From Eubacteriales Family XIII. Incertae Sedis bacterium (GTDB lineage: Bacteria; Bacillota; Clostridia; Peptostreptococcales; Anaerovoracaceae): DNA of 7,514 nt. How positions within the stretch are numbered: position 1 is the first letter of the stretch; each line of letters opens with the position of its first letter. The stretch lies in contig JAISEX010000028.1 of NCBI GenBank assembly GCA_031263875.1, positions 1 through 7,514 on the forward strand, written 5' to 3'. Below, piece after piece: positions 1-5,664 of this stretch. The position numbers and the translations under genes are program-made. The notes beneath the pieces are model-generated. The model saw only the letters and a program-made list of their open reading frames with translations. It did not search any database and was not told the origin of the DNA.

Positions 1-92
1 TTATTCAGCCTTACTTTGTATGACATACTAAAAATTATATCATAGAAGTCGGCAACAGTACCCTGCAACCTTCATCGATAATAAGGCTATCG

Positions 93-106
93 GGCGCTTC
101 AGCGCC
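93..106 (-). terminator. Weak hairpin just after porB (possible terminator)
   Basis: A 6-bp stem with arms GGCGCT/AGCGCC and a 2-base centre lies two bases past the porB stop codon. No U-run follows it on the minus strand, so it may only mark the 3' end of the operon mRNA or act as an RNA-stabilising hairpin. The remaining bases 1..92 contain no supported gene. A TATAAT-like string near position 40 on the minus strand has no partner -35 element. Confidence 0.3.
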
Positions 107-108
107 GC

Positions 109-1053
109 TTACACCCCGCAAAGATTCCGCAGTTCCTCCCATCGCTGGTCGACGCCTTCCTGTATCTCGGCGATGCGCTGCTCGCCTCCGGGTTTGAACA
201 GATGCTTGAAGCGGCCTTGGAGTTTCAGGTATTCCTCGACGGGAAGTTTGGTCTTGGGTTCGTAGTTCAGCACCCATTCCCCGTCGATAACCTCGAACAG
301 CGGCCACACGCAGGTTTCGACGGCCGCTTTGCAGACCGCCATCAACTGCGATTCGTTGTAGCGCCATCCGCGCGGACACGGGGCGAGTACGTTCAGAAAG
401 GCCGGGCCCTCCGTATAGATGGCGGCTTCCGACTTCTGATGGATGTCCTTGAAATTGCCGAGGTAGGTGGTCTGCGCCGCGTAGGGAATGTGGTGCGCCG
501 CCATGATCTTCGTCAAATCTTTCTTGAACTGTATCTTGCCGTCGGATTTGGAGCCGACCGCGGACGTGGTCGTGTCGGCATAGAGCGGCGTCGAGGACGA
601 ACGCTGAATGCCCGTGTTCATATACGCTTCGTTGTCGTAACAGACGTAAACCATATCGGTCCCGCGCTCCATCGCACCGGACAGGGCCTGGAACCCTATG
701 TCGTAGGTGCCGCCATCGCCGCCGAACGTAATGAATTTATACGTTTCGCCGTCGAGCTTGCCCTTTTTCTTCATCGCTTCATAGGCGGCCTCGACCCCGC
801 TCGTCGTGGACGCGGCGTTCTCGAAAGCCGTGTGGATAAAGCTGTCCTCCCAGCTCGTGTACGGGTAGGTCATCGACGAAACCTCAAGGCAGCTCGTCGC
901 GCAGGTAATGACGGCGCGGTCTTCGGGCTTCAGCGCGCGCAAAACCGCCCTGATGCCGACGGTGCCGCCGCAGCCGGCGCACATCCGGTGACCGGGCGCA
1001 AGCCGCTCCGGTTTCTTCGCCGCTTCCTTTAATGTGTATGCCTGATAAGCCAT
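109..1053 (-). CDS. porB: 2-oxoacid:ferredoxin oxidoreductase, beta subunit (TPP-binding)
   Basis: This 314-aa protein is the beta subunit of a four-subunit pyruvate/2-oxoacid:ferredoxin oxidoreductase. The subunit binds thiamine diphosphate and a 4Fe-4S cluster and carries out oxidative decarboxylation of a 2-oxoacid to the acyl-CoA, with ferredoxin as acceptor, in the cytoplasm. Visible evidence includes the early CAGCG motif (Cys25, Cys28). Cys55 (or Cys51) and Cys226, in a PCPRGW-like segment, are the likely remaining cluster ligands. The TPP motif starts GGDGGTYDIG (about 111-120) and continues to YDNEAYMNTG (about 139-148). The length is normal for PorB. The ATG shares one base with the porA stop (TAATG), indicating translational coupling as the last gene of porGDAB. 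The Por/Vor class is clear, but pyruvate versus branched-chain substrate cannot be decided from sequence inspection. Confidence 0.95.
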   Translation of the reverse strand: MAYQAYTLKEAAKKPERLAPGHRMCAGCGGTVGIRAVLRALKPEDRAVITCATSCLEVSSMTYPYTSWEDSFIHTAFENAASTTSGVEAAYEAMKKKGKLDGETYKFITFGGDGGTYDIGFQALSGAMERGTDMVYVCYDNEAYMNTGIQRSSSTPLYADTTTSAVGSKSDGKIQFKKDLTKIMAAHHIPYAAQTTYLGNFKDIHQKSEAAIYTEGPAFLNVLAPCPRGWRYNESQLMAVCKAAVETCVWPLFEVIDGEWVLNYEPKTKLPVEEYLKLQGRFKHLFKPGGEQRIAEIQEGVDQRWEELRNLCGV

Positions 1054-2228
1054 TATTCCCTCACCCCTCTATATCTGCAATACGGAAGCTCCGTGCCGGT
1101 CAGCATGTCCGCGAGTTCCCCGAAGATATCCTCGAAGTCCTCGACGCGGATATCCCGACCGCCGAGCCCGTAGATATAACCGGTTATCTTCGTATCGGCC
1201 TTGCCGTAAAGCGCGGCCCGGACTTCCGCGTTCAGCGGCCCGCCCGTCGCGGAAAAGCCGTCGCTGCGGTCCATTATCGCGAGGGCTTTCAGTCCTTTCA
1301 GCGCCTCCGCGAGCTCATCATTCGGAAACGGCCGGAACGCGCGCAGCTTGACAAGCCCCGCCTTCACGCCGCGTTCGCGCAGTTTATCGACGGCGTCCTT
1401 CGCCGTCCCCGCCGCGGAACTCATCAGCAGCACGCCGACCTCGGCGTCCTCCATGCGGTATTCCTCGAAGAAACCGTACGAGCGCCCGAAGGTCTTCGCA
1501 AAGTCGGCGGAAACATCGAGTATCACCTGCTTGGCGTTTTTCATCGCCTCGTGTTCCGCTCGTTTCATCTCGATAACGAAGGGCGATACGCTGTATGGGC
1601 CGACGGCGAGCGCCTCCTCCGTGTTCAGCAGGTATTTGTGCGGTTTGTATTCGCCGACGAATTTCTTGACCGGCCCATCGTCCTCGAGCAAAATATTTTC
1701 TATCGCGTGGCTCGTGATAAAGCCGTCCTGGCAGATCATGATAGGCAGCATCACGTCGGGATGTTCGGCGATGCGGTGCGCCATCAGCATATTGTCGTAG
1801 GCCTCCTGCGCGTTCTCGCTGTAGAGCTGGATCCAGCCTGCATCCCGCGCCCCCATACTGTCGGAATGGTCCGCGTTGATATTGATGGGGCCCGTGAGCG
1901 CGCGGTTAACCGCCGCGAGCACGATGGGCAGCCGGTCCGACGCCGCCACATAGAGCAGTTCGTACATCAGCGCCATGCCGGCGCTGCTTGTGGCCGTCAT
2001 GGCGCGAACGCCCGCGGCGCTCGCGCCGATGCAGGCCGACATCGCGCTGTGTTCCGATTCCACCGCGATAAATTCCGTATCGATCAGACCGTCCGCCTTA
2101 AACGACGACACATACTGCGGGATCTCCGTCGACGGAGTTATCGGAAAGGCCGCGATAACGTCGGGGTTTATCTGGCGTATCGCGTTCGCCACCGCCTCGT
2201 TTCCCGACATTCTGTTCTTAACGCTCAT
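1053..2228 (-). CDS. porA: 2-oxoacid:ferredoxin oxidoreductase, alpha subunit
   Basis: This 391-aa protein is the alpha subunit, which contains the pyrimidine-binding half of the TPP site and the transketolase C-terminal-like domain. Evidence includes the N-terminal FPITPSTEIPQYV segment (about 29-41) and the ESEHSAMSACIGASAAGVRA stretch (about 57-76). It also includes the NRALTGPININADHSD region with SMGARDAGWIQ, and the C-terminal YGLGGRDI motif (about 354-361), all typical of PorA/VorB. Its length matches the family (about 390 aa). The start ATG overlaps the porD stop as ATGA, and its TAA touches the porB start, so alpha and beta are made in coupled fashion. The PorA family includes both pyruvate and 2-oxoisovalerate enzymes; the name porA is used for the subunit type, not as proof of substrate. 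Confidence 0.95.
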   Translation of the reverse strand: MSVKNRMSGNEAVANAIRQINPDVIAAFPITPSTEIPQYVSSFKADGLIDTEFIAVESEHSAMSACIGASAAGVRAMTATSSAGMALMYELLYVAASDRLPIVLAAVNRALTGPININADHSDSMGARDAGWIQLYSENAQEAYDNMLMAHRIAEHPDVMLPIMICQDGFITSHAIENILLEDDGPVKKFVGEYKPHKYLLNTEEALAVGPYSVSPFVIEMKRAEHEAMKNAKQVILDVSADFAKTFGRSYGFFEEYRMEDAEVGVLLMSSAAGTAKDAVDKLRERGVKAGLVKLRAFRPFPNDELAEALKGLKALAIMDRSDGFSATGGPLNAEVRAALYGKADTKITGYIYGLGGRDIRVEDFEDIFGELADMLTGTELPYCRYRGVRE

Positions 2229-2563
2229 TCGTCAGCCCCCTCTCCGTCCGTCTGTATATCGATCGCCCCGAACGGGCAGATCTCCGCGCAGATCGCGCAG
2301 CCCTTGCAATGCCCGAAATCAAAATCCGCGCGCTTGCCGTCCCGAATGGGTATCGAGCTGTCGGGGCAGACCGGAAAACAGAGCAGGCACTGCCGGCAAT
2401 TCTCCTGCTTCCAAACCGGCGTGCGCGTCCGCCAGTCGCCCGTATTAAACGACTCGGAATTACCGGAACCGTACACGAAACCGCCCGGCGTAATATCCGT
2501 CCACGGGCTCAGTTCCGTTATACCTTCCATCAGATTTTTCTTATCCATCATATCCTCACTCAT
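2225..2563 (-). CDS. porD: 2-oxoacid:ferredoxin oxidoreductase, delta (ferredoxin-like) subunit
   Basis: This 112-aa protein is a 2x[4Fe-4S] ferredoxin-like subunit that relays electrons from the TPP site to external ferredoxin. It has two complete CxxCxxCxxxCP motifs: CRQCLLCFPVCP (Cys56, 59, 62, 66) and CKGCAICAEICP (Cys86, 89, 92, 96). The N-terminal part with W-T-D-I-T-P-G-G and W-R-T-R-T-P-V is the usual PorD lead-in. The first ATG overlaps the end of porG by 8 bp and is preceded by AGGA only 3 nt away. The internal ATG at 2548 lies 5 nt after GAGG and gives a protein 5 residues shorter, so the exact start is uncertain. The stop overlaps the porA start by 4 bp. Confidence 0.95.
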   Translation of the reverse strand: MSEDMMDKKNLMEGITELSPWTDITPGGFVYGSGNSESFNTGDWRTRTPVWKQENCRQCLLCFPVCPDSSIPIRDGKRADFDFGHCKGCAICAEICPFGAIDIQTDGEGADE

Positions 2564-3131
2564 TTATCCTGATCGCGGCCGTCCACGCGTCCTTCAGCGC
2601 GTTCAGATTCCCGCTGATAACCTCCGGCTTGGACGCGAATTTTTCCGCGAACGCCTTCTCCATATTCGTGAAGAAATCCGCTTCCTTCAAAATGCCCGTC
2701 AGCTTCACCGCCGCCGAAAGCAGCGGCGTATTCGGCAGATTGCGACCTATCGTGCGGATCGAAATATCCGCCGCGTCGATAACGTAGATCTCGCCTCCGA
2801 AATCCGGAAAATCCGCGAGCACTTCCGCGGGCTGCCGCCGCGAATTGACGAGCAGCTTCCCACCGGGCTTCAGCCCCGCCGTTACATCCACCGATTTTAG
2901 CAGCGTTTCGTCGACCACCACCACCATATCCGGCTCGTAAATATTCGAATGGACGCGTATCGGCGCCTCGTTCAAGCGGTTATACGCCGTGATCGGCGCG
3001 CCCATGCGCTCCGGCCCGTACTCCGGGAAACCCTGAACATAGAGCCCCGTTTCAAACGCCGCGTCCGCAAGCAAAAGCGCCGCCGTCTTCGCGCCCTGCC
3101 CGCCTCTGCCATGCCATCTGATTTCTATCAT
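2556..3131 (-). CDS. porG: 2-oxoacid:ferredoxin oxidoreductase, gamma subunit
   Basis: This 191-aa protein is the gamma subunit, which helps bind CoA and complete the active enzyme. The start MIEIRWHGRGGQGAKTAA and the FPEYGPERMGAPITAYNRL segment (about 36-54) are the family signature. DEXLLK and the later NLPNTPLLSAAVKL segment also fit. The ATG at 3131 was chosen because AAAGGAG (3143..3137) sits 5 nt upstream. The open frame continues upstream, but only through the T-box terminator and antiterminator, so longer starts are not credible. It is the first gene of porGDAB and is about 30 nt downstream of the leader terminator. Confidence 0.95.
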   Translation of the reverse strand: MIEIRWHGRGGQGAKTAALLLADAAFETGLYVQGFPEYGPERMGAPITAYNRLNEAPIRVHSNIYEPDMVVVVDETLLKSVDVTAGLKPGGKLLVNSRRQPAEVLADFPDFGGEIYVIDAADISIRTIGRNLPNTPLLSAAVKLTGILKEADFFTNMEKAFAEKFASKPEVISGNLNALKDAWTAAIRINE

Positions 3132-3136
3132 ATGCG

Positions 3137-3143
3137 CTCCTTT
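3137..3143 (-). promoter_or_regulatory. Shine-Dalgarno site of porG
   Basis: AAAGGAG with a 5-nt spacer to the ATG at 3131 decides the porG start. It excludes an ATG at 3146, which would lie upstream of the ribosome binding site. Confidence 0.85.
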
Positions 3144-3158
3144 CATATGAGTGCCGAT

Positions 3159-3189
3159 AAAAAAATCCCTGAATCGCCGTGATTCAGGG
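3159..3189 (-). terminator. Intrinsic terminator of the T-box leader
   Basis: A perfect 9-bp stem CCCTGAATC/GATTCAGGG encloses a 5-nt loop (ACGGC) and is followed on the minus strand by A then seven T (3165..3159). The 5' arm CCCT also takes part in the antiterminator fold of the T-box, so terminator and antiterminator are mutually exclusive. Confidence 0.93.
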
Positions 3190-3478
3190 ACGAGTATAAC
3201 CCGCGGTACCACCCTGCTTGCGCTCCGCCATGCGGCGCGCCGCTTGATTAGGATTAACGCTCCTTACACGCAGTCCTCTACTAACATTTACGCCGCCGTG
3301 CGGTGTTCCGCGTTCGCAGACCGGGCTGACAGGCACATGAAATCTCAGAAGTGCCTTGAAGTGATCTTCGGCTCGGGGCACCGGCGCGCTCTCACCCTTC
3401 GCGCCTCGCTGGATACGCCGCATCCTCGCCTACTGTCTTCGTCATCGCCTTTTACGGTTTTTCGGTTTTTATTATTAT
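3159..3478 (-). promoter_or_regulatory. T-box riboswitch leader controlling porGDAB
   Basis: This untranslated leader senses uncharged tRNA and lets RNA polymerase read into porG. The T-box core AGGGTGGTACCGCGG (3215..3201) is followed by the intrinsic terminator. Stem I starts with GATGACGAAGACAGTA (about 3446..3431), which carries the GA/K-turn motif and the AGTA side of the specifier loop. Its distal part has the AG-rich AGCGAGGCGCG...GGGTGAGAG elements (about 3410..3385). The 3' side contains CTTCTGAG (about 3351..3344), matching the K-turn partner. Two possible specifiers are seen: GAAG-AUC-A (codon 3365..3363, Ile) and CAA-GGC-A next to CTTCTGAG (codon 3355..3353, Gly). The bulge UGGU implies a tRNA ending ACCA (discriminator A), which disfavours Gly. 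The class is certain; the amino acid is not. Confidence 0.93.
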
Positions 3479-3483
3479 ATGTT

Positions 3484-3511
3484 ATTATACATGATTTTCA
3501 CCCCGCGTCAA
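3484..3511 (-). promoter_or_regulatory. Sigma-A type promoter of the porGDAB operon
   Basis: The -35 element TTGACG (3511..3506) and the -10 element TATAAT (3489..3484) are separated by 16 bp. An AT-rich stretch lies just upstream (about 3512..3535), like an UP element. Transcription should start near 3477, a few tens of nt before stem I of the T-box. Confidence 0.85.
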
Positions 3512-3659
3512 AATTTTTTTAATACTTTTAAATTTCGTGTAATTTTCGTCCCGTTTCGTGCGGTATGGGCGCATGAAATCAGACTCGCTCCGCTCACAGC
3601 TCCCGCAAATCCTGCCGGACTGAGGAACTGGAGTAATCGCCGTTAATAATGCGGGCGCA

Positions 3660-3750
3660 TGGGGCACTCAAAAATAGGAGGCCGTTTTTTGTGAATGCTC
3701 ACGCGTGGAATTATCCCGCGATTAGTGACAAAATCATTTTGAGCGCCCCA
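3660..3750. repeat. MITE-like element, left copy (14-bp terminal inverted repeats)
   Basis: The terminal repeats are TGGGGCACTCAAAA (3660..3673) and TTTTGAGCGCCCCA (3737..3750), with one mismatch between them. The 63-bp core is non-coding. Its reverse complement aligns with the core of the right copy at 5042..5131, conserved for example at TGATTTT, TAATC, CGCG and AAAAACGG. The core is thus inverted relative to the other copy, while the flanks GGGCGCA (left) and CCGGGCTTTTCGCT (right) keep the same orientation at both sites. No transposase is present, so the element is non-autonomous, or a structural repeat rather than a transposon. Confidence 0.75.
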
Positions 3751-3808
3751 CCGGGCTTTTCGCTGCAATTCCGCTCATGCTATCGCTGTCATTTCGGGCT
3801 TGCTCCGG

Positions 3809-3895
3809 AACGTTCGCTACGCTCACTCCTCCGCTCGCGGTACTCGCTTCGCTGTCCTGTTTTACACTGCGGCTAAAGCCGCGTAAAACAGGCAA
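3809..3895 (-). repeat. Hairpin repeat R1, left copy (inverted)
   Basis: This 87-bp stretch is the reverse complement of 5211..5296, with four substitutions and one single-base indel by eye. It contains a hairpin (3856..3892) with outer arms CCTGTTTTAC/GTAAAACAGG and inner arms GCGGCT/AGCCGC. A purine-rich tail of repeated GCGAGC/GTGAGC-like units is attached. Confidence 0.9.
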
Positions 3896-4021
3896 TCCCC
3901 CAGGCCGAGGTATCGGTGTGAGCGTAGTCCGCGGAATTTTCGCTGCTATCCCTTGCGCGGGGCATATGCGCCATTCCGTGGCGTCCTGTAATATCAATCA
4001 TCGCAATTGCAAGCCGCAATC

Positions 4022-4870
4022 CTATAGACCACCTCCGTCACCCAATTTCCGTATATGCCGATTCCCAACCAACGACGTCAACTGCGCAATAGCCACCTGA
4101 TTAAGTTGAACCAGTCGTTCGGACTGCGCCAGATCCTGCTCGATCAAAAGGGCATTGATGCTTTCCATATTCGACAATACGATAAGCTGTTCCAGCGTCG
4201 CCTCATCGCGAATATTTCCTGTGGCAGCAGGGTTTGCGCTGCGCCACTCGGCGGCGGTCTTGCCAAAGAGTGCCACATTCAGCATATCCGCTTCGGACGC
4301 GTAGATCGTTTTGGCTTGCGCCTTCGTTACCACCGGCGGGATAATATGCTCTTTGATCGCATCGGTGTGGATACGGTAATTTATCTTGCTGATGGTGCGC
4401 TGCAGATTCCACTCCAATGACTGGCTCTGTTGTTCTTCAGATTTGAGGCGGTCAAATTCGTGGACTAAATACAGTTTAAAATCGGCCGACAACCACGTAG
4501 CAAACTCAAAAGCGATATATCTATGCGCAAAAGTGCCGCCATAGCGACCGGATTTTGATGTAATGCCGATGGCATTTGTCCCTTCAATCCATCTCTTGGG
4601 AGTGAGTACAAAGCTATTTGATCCCGACCGGTTCTTAAACCCCTCGAATTCGAGGGGTTTAAAATCGGGATTATATAACTTTTCCCACAAACCCAAAAAT
4701 TCAATTGTCGCGTAAGTGCGCATCCAGTTTTGAATTATTTGGTCAGTTGCTCCTTTATCGCGATACTTCGCCATATCCGTCAGCGATATGTAATCGTCGG
4801 CATTCGCCCGGTACAGAGCGACTTCCGTGCCTTTGACGTTTATCGTATTTTTCTTCGCCACTTTCGTCAT
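4022..4870 (-). CDS. KilA-N domain protein (phage-antirepressor-like)
   Basis: The predicted 282-aa protein has an N-terminal KilA-N DNA-binding-type domain (about residues 9-140). Recognisable segments are YISLTDMAKY (27-36), the IQNWMRTYATIEFLGLWEKL stretch, FVLTPKRWIEGTNAIGITSK (87-106), SGRYGGTFAHRYIAFEFATW (107-126) and a helix ending FKLYLVHEFDRLK. The C-terminal part (about 186-265) has YASEADMLNVALFGKTAAEW and a LEQLIVLSNMESINALLIEQ-like segment. This tail resembles many solitary bacterial KilA-N/RhuM-like proteins, whose role is not established. The ATG at 4870 fits GGTGG 4 nt upstream and a promoter at 4933..4904. A TTG or ATG further upstream would lie inside the promoter. The gene is visibly more AT-rich than the por operon and sits alone among repeats, suggesting horizontal acquisition. 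Confidence 0.88.
   Translation of the reverse strand: MTKVAKKNTINVKGTEVALYRANADDYISLTDMAKYRDKGATDQIIQNWMRTYATIEFLGLWEKLYNPDFKPLEFEGFKNRSGSNSFVLTPKRWIEGTNAIGITSKSGRYGGTFAHRYIAFEFATWLSADFKLYLVHEFDRLKSEEQQSQSLEWNLQRTISKINYRIHTDAIKEHIIPPVVTKAQAKTIYASEADMLNVALFGKTAAEWRSANPAATGNIRDEATLEQLIVLSNMESINALLIEQDLAQSERLVQLNQVAIAQLTSLVGNRHIRKLGDGGGL
4635..4662. repeat. Perfect 28-bp palindrome inside the KilA-N coding sequence
   Basis: The half-site TTAAACCCCTCGAA (4635..4648) is followed immediately by its exact reverse complement (4649..4662). Additional matching arms ATCCCGA (4621..4627) and TCGGGAT (4665..4671) lie outside, after 7- and 2-nt unpaired stretches. It encodes about residues 70-79 (FKPLEFEGFK), a conserved-looking part of the domain. 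It can form a 14-bp stem in mRNA (about 12 pairs with a minimal loop) or a cruciform in DNA. Confidence 0.97.
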
Positions 4871-4895
4871 CTCGCCACCATCCGTACTCTTGTTT

Positions 4896-4933
4896 GTATA
4901 ATTATTATACTCCGTTCGTGAACGCATGTTCAA
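4896..4933 (-). promoter_or_regulatory. Promoter of the KilA-N gene
   Basis: The -35 element TTGAAC (4933..4928) and the perfect -10 element TATAAT (4909..4904) are 18 bp apart on the minus strand. The -10 lies in a 15-bp palindrome GTATAATAATTATAC (4910..4896). Transcription would start near 4897, giving a leader of about 26 nt before the ATG at 4870. Confidence 0.8.
4913..4932. promoter_or_regulatory. LexA/DinR-like operator with a second overlapping dyad
   Basis: TGAACGCATGTTCA (4919..4932) has the Gram-positive SOS-box core GAAC-N4-GTTC with the preferred R-N-R-Y centre. It differs from the B. subtilis-type consensus CGAACRNRYGTTYC only at the two outermost bases. It covers the -35 element of the KilA-N promoter, where a repressor would block polymerase. 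An overlapping dyad CGTTC-GT-GAACG (4913..4924) adds a third half-site towards the -10. Assignment to LexA is inference; another dimeric repressor, including the KilA-N protein itself, is possible. Confidence 0.65.
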
Positions 4934-5041
4934 GTAGTTTTTGCGGGAAAATGGCCGATATTATTATGAAACATTTTTATTGATTGCAAGAACGGTTGTC
5001 GTGGCAATCCAGATACGGCCATGAAATTCTCCTTGGGCGCA

Positions 5042-5131
5042 TGGGGCACTCAAAATGATTTTATACGTAATCACAGGCTAGTCTTTCGCGCGGACATTTA
5101 CAAAAACGGACTCGTATTTTTGAGTGCCCCA
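5042..5131. repeat. MITE-like element, right copy (perfect 14-bp terminal inverted repeats)
   Basis: TGGGGCACTCAAAA (5042..5055) and TTTTGAGTGCCCCA (5118..5131) form perfect terminal inverted repeats around a 62-bp core. The core matches the reverse complement of the left copy's core (3674..3736) at roughly 70% by eye. The flanks GGGCGCA (5035..5041) and CCGGGCTTTTCGCT (5132..5145) are identical to those of the left copy and in the same orientation. Confidence 0.8.
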
Positions 5132-5146
5132 CCGGGCTTTTCGCTT

Positions 5147-5178
5147 GTATCTTTTTTGCCGGGAGCAAAAAAGGATAC
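5147..5178. repeat. Hairpin with a T-rich stem
   Basis: GTATC-TTTTTTGC and GCAAAAAA-(G)-GATAC form a 13-bp stem with one bulged G and a 5-nt loop (CGGGA). No T-run follows on either strand, so it is not a clear terminator. It lies directly after the shared bases CCGGGCTTTTCGCT and before the shared 14-mer CGCTGCTATCCCTT (5179..5192). Confidence 0.7.
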
Positions 5179-5210
5179 CGCTGCTATCCCTTGGCAGAGG
5201 TACAGGAGCT

Positions 5211-5296
5211 TTGCCTGTTTTACGCGGCTTCAGCCGCAGTGTAAAACAGGACAGCGAAGCGAGCAACGCGAGCGGAGGAGTGAGCCTGCGAACGTT
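5211..5296 (+). repeat. Hairpin repeat R1, right copy
   Basis: This 86-bp copy is in inverted orientation to 3809..3895. The hairpin at 5214..5250 has arms CCTGTTTTAC/GTAAAACAGG and GCGGCT/AGCCGC around a TC centre, with an AGT bulge. It is followed by the purine-rich GCGAAGCGAGC...GTGAGC tail. The two copies bracket the KilA-N gene at about 1.3 kb. Confidence 0.9.
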
Positions 5297-5322
5297 AGCT
5301 CCGTCGTACCTCGCACATCGAG

Positions 5323-5350
5323 GAGCGCAGGGCTTCAGCCCGTGGCGCTC
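5323..5350. repeat. REP-like intergenic hairpin
   Basis: The outer arms GAGCGC/GCGCTC and inner arms GGGCT/AGCCC surround a two-base TC centre, separated by short unpaired bases. There is no T-run. It resembles a short extragenic palindromic unit. Confidence 0.65.
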
Positions 5351-5565
5351 TACCGTGCGCGGGACATGCGCGGACCTTCGTGCCGTCTTTGCATAGTCAG
5401 TCATTACAGTCCCGAGCCGCTCTTAACATGCGGGCAAAGCATACAACATACCCGTCCTCCTACGGCGTCCCTGTTCCTCACATAACCCAAAAACCGCGCG
5501 GGCCAAAACACGGCATCACCATCCTCTCCCTGCCGTCGTCCTTCTCATCGCCATTTTCTGGCGGC

Positions 5566-5584
5566 GGGCGGCAGAATGCCGCCC
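5566..5584. repeat. Short perfect hairpin GGGCGGCA/TGCCGCCC
   Basis: An 8-bp perfect stem with a GAA loop is flanked by CTAC on the right. The unit looks like a dispersed genomic palindrome. No T-run follows it on either strand. Confidence 0.7.
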
Positions 5585-5664
5585 CTACGTCTTTCCCTGC
5601 AGCGATTTTGCGGCTATGCCCCGCAATCCAACGGCTACCCGCGAGCGAAGCGACGCAATAACGA

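Larger units (their letters stand above)
3541..4021. other. Gene-free repeat region left of the KilA-N gene
   Basis: No supported coding frame is present; short frames here cross strong palindromes. The region holds the left composite repeat: an 89-bp inverted-repeat element, then the bases CCGGGCTTTTCGCT (3751..3764), the hairpin repeat R1 and the 14-mer CGCTGCTATCCCTT (3941..3954). Bases 3567..3610 contain GGGCGCATGA followed by CTCGCTCCGCTCACAGCTCC. These resemble fragments of the same repeat vocabulary and may be a decayed copy. Confidence 0.6.

Noticed and set aside
1..92. Short partial frame or promoter on the minus strand near the left edge.
   Set aside because: The frames stop within a few codons and the TATAAT-like string lacks a -35 partner.
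202..1032. Plus-strand open frame of 276 codons opposite porB.
   Set aside because: Composition-driven shadow of porB, whose cofactor motifs are intact on the minus strand.
1032..2900. Long plus-strand open frame (622 codons) opposite porA, porD and porG.
   Set aside because: It is antisense to three clearly recognisable genes, is rich in Arg/His with no family resemblance, and reflects GC-biased third positions of the real genes.
3184..3423. Small minus-strand frame (79 codons) upstream of porG.
   Set aside because: It runs through T-box stem I and the antiterminator, which are conserved as RNA structure.
4897..4902. TATAAT on the plus strand within the 15-bp palindrome, suggesting a divergent promoter.
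   Set aside because: No plausible -35 lies 16-18 bp upstream on the plus strand; the match is a consequence of the palindromic -10.
4871..4933. Longer KilA-N start (TTG at 4933 or ATG at 4927).
   Set aside because: Both lie within the -35 and operator region; the promoter and GGTGG site support the ATG at 4870.
3653..5300. Possible CRISPR array because of repeated segments.
   Set aside because: Only two copies of each repeat, mostly inverted, with no regular spacers and no cas genes.
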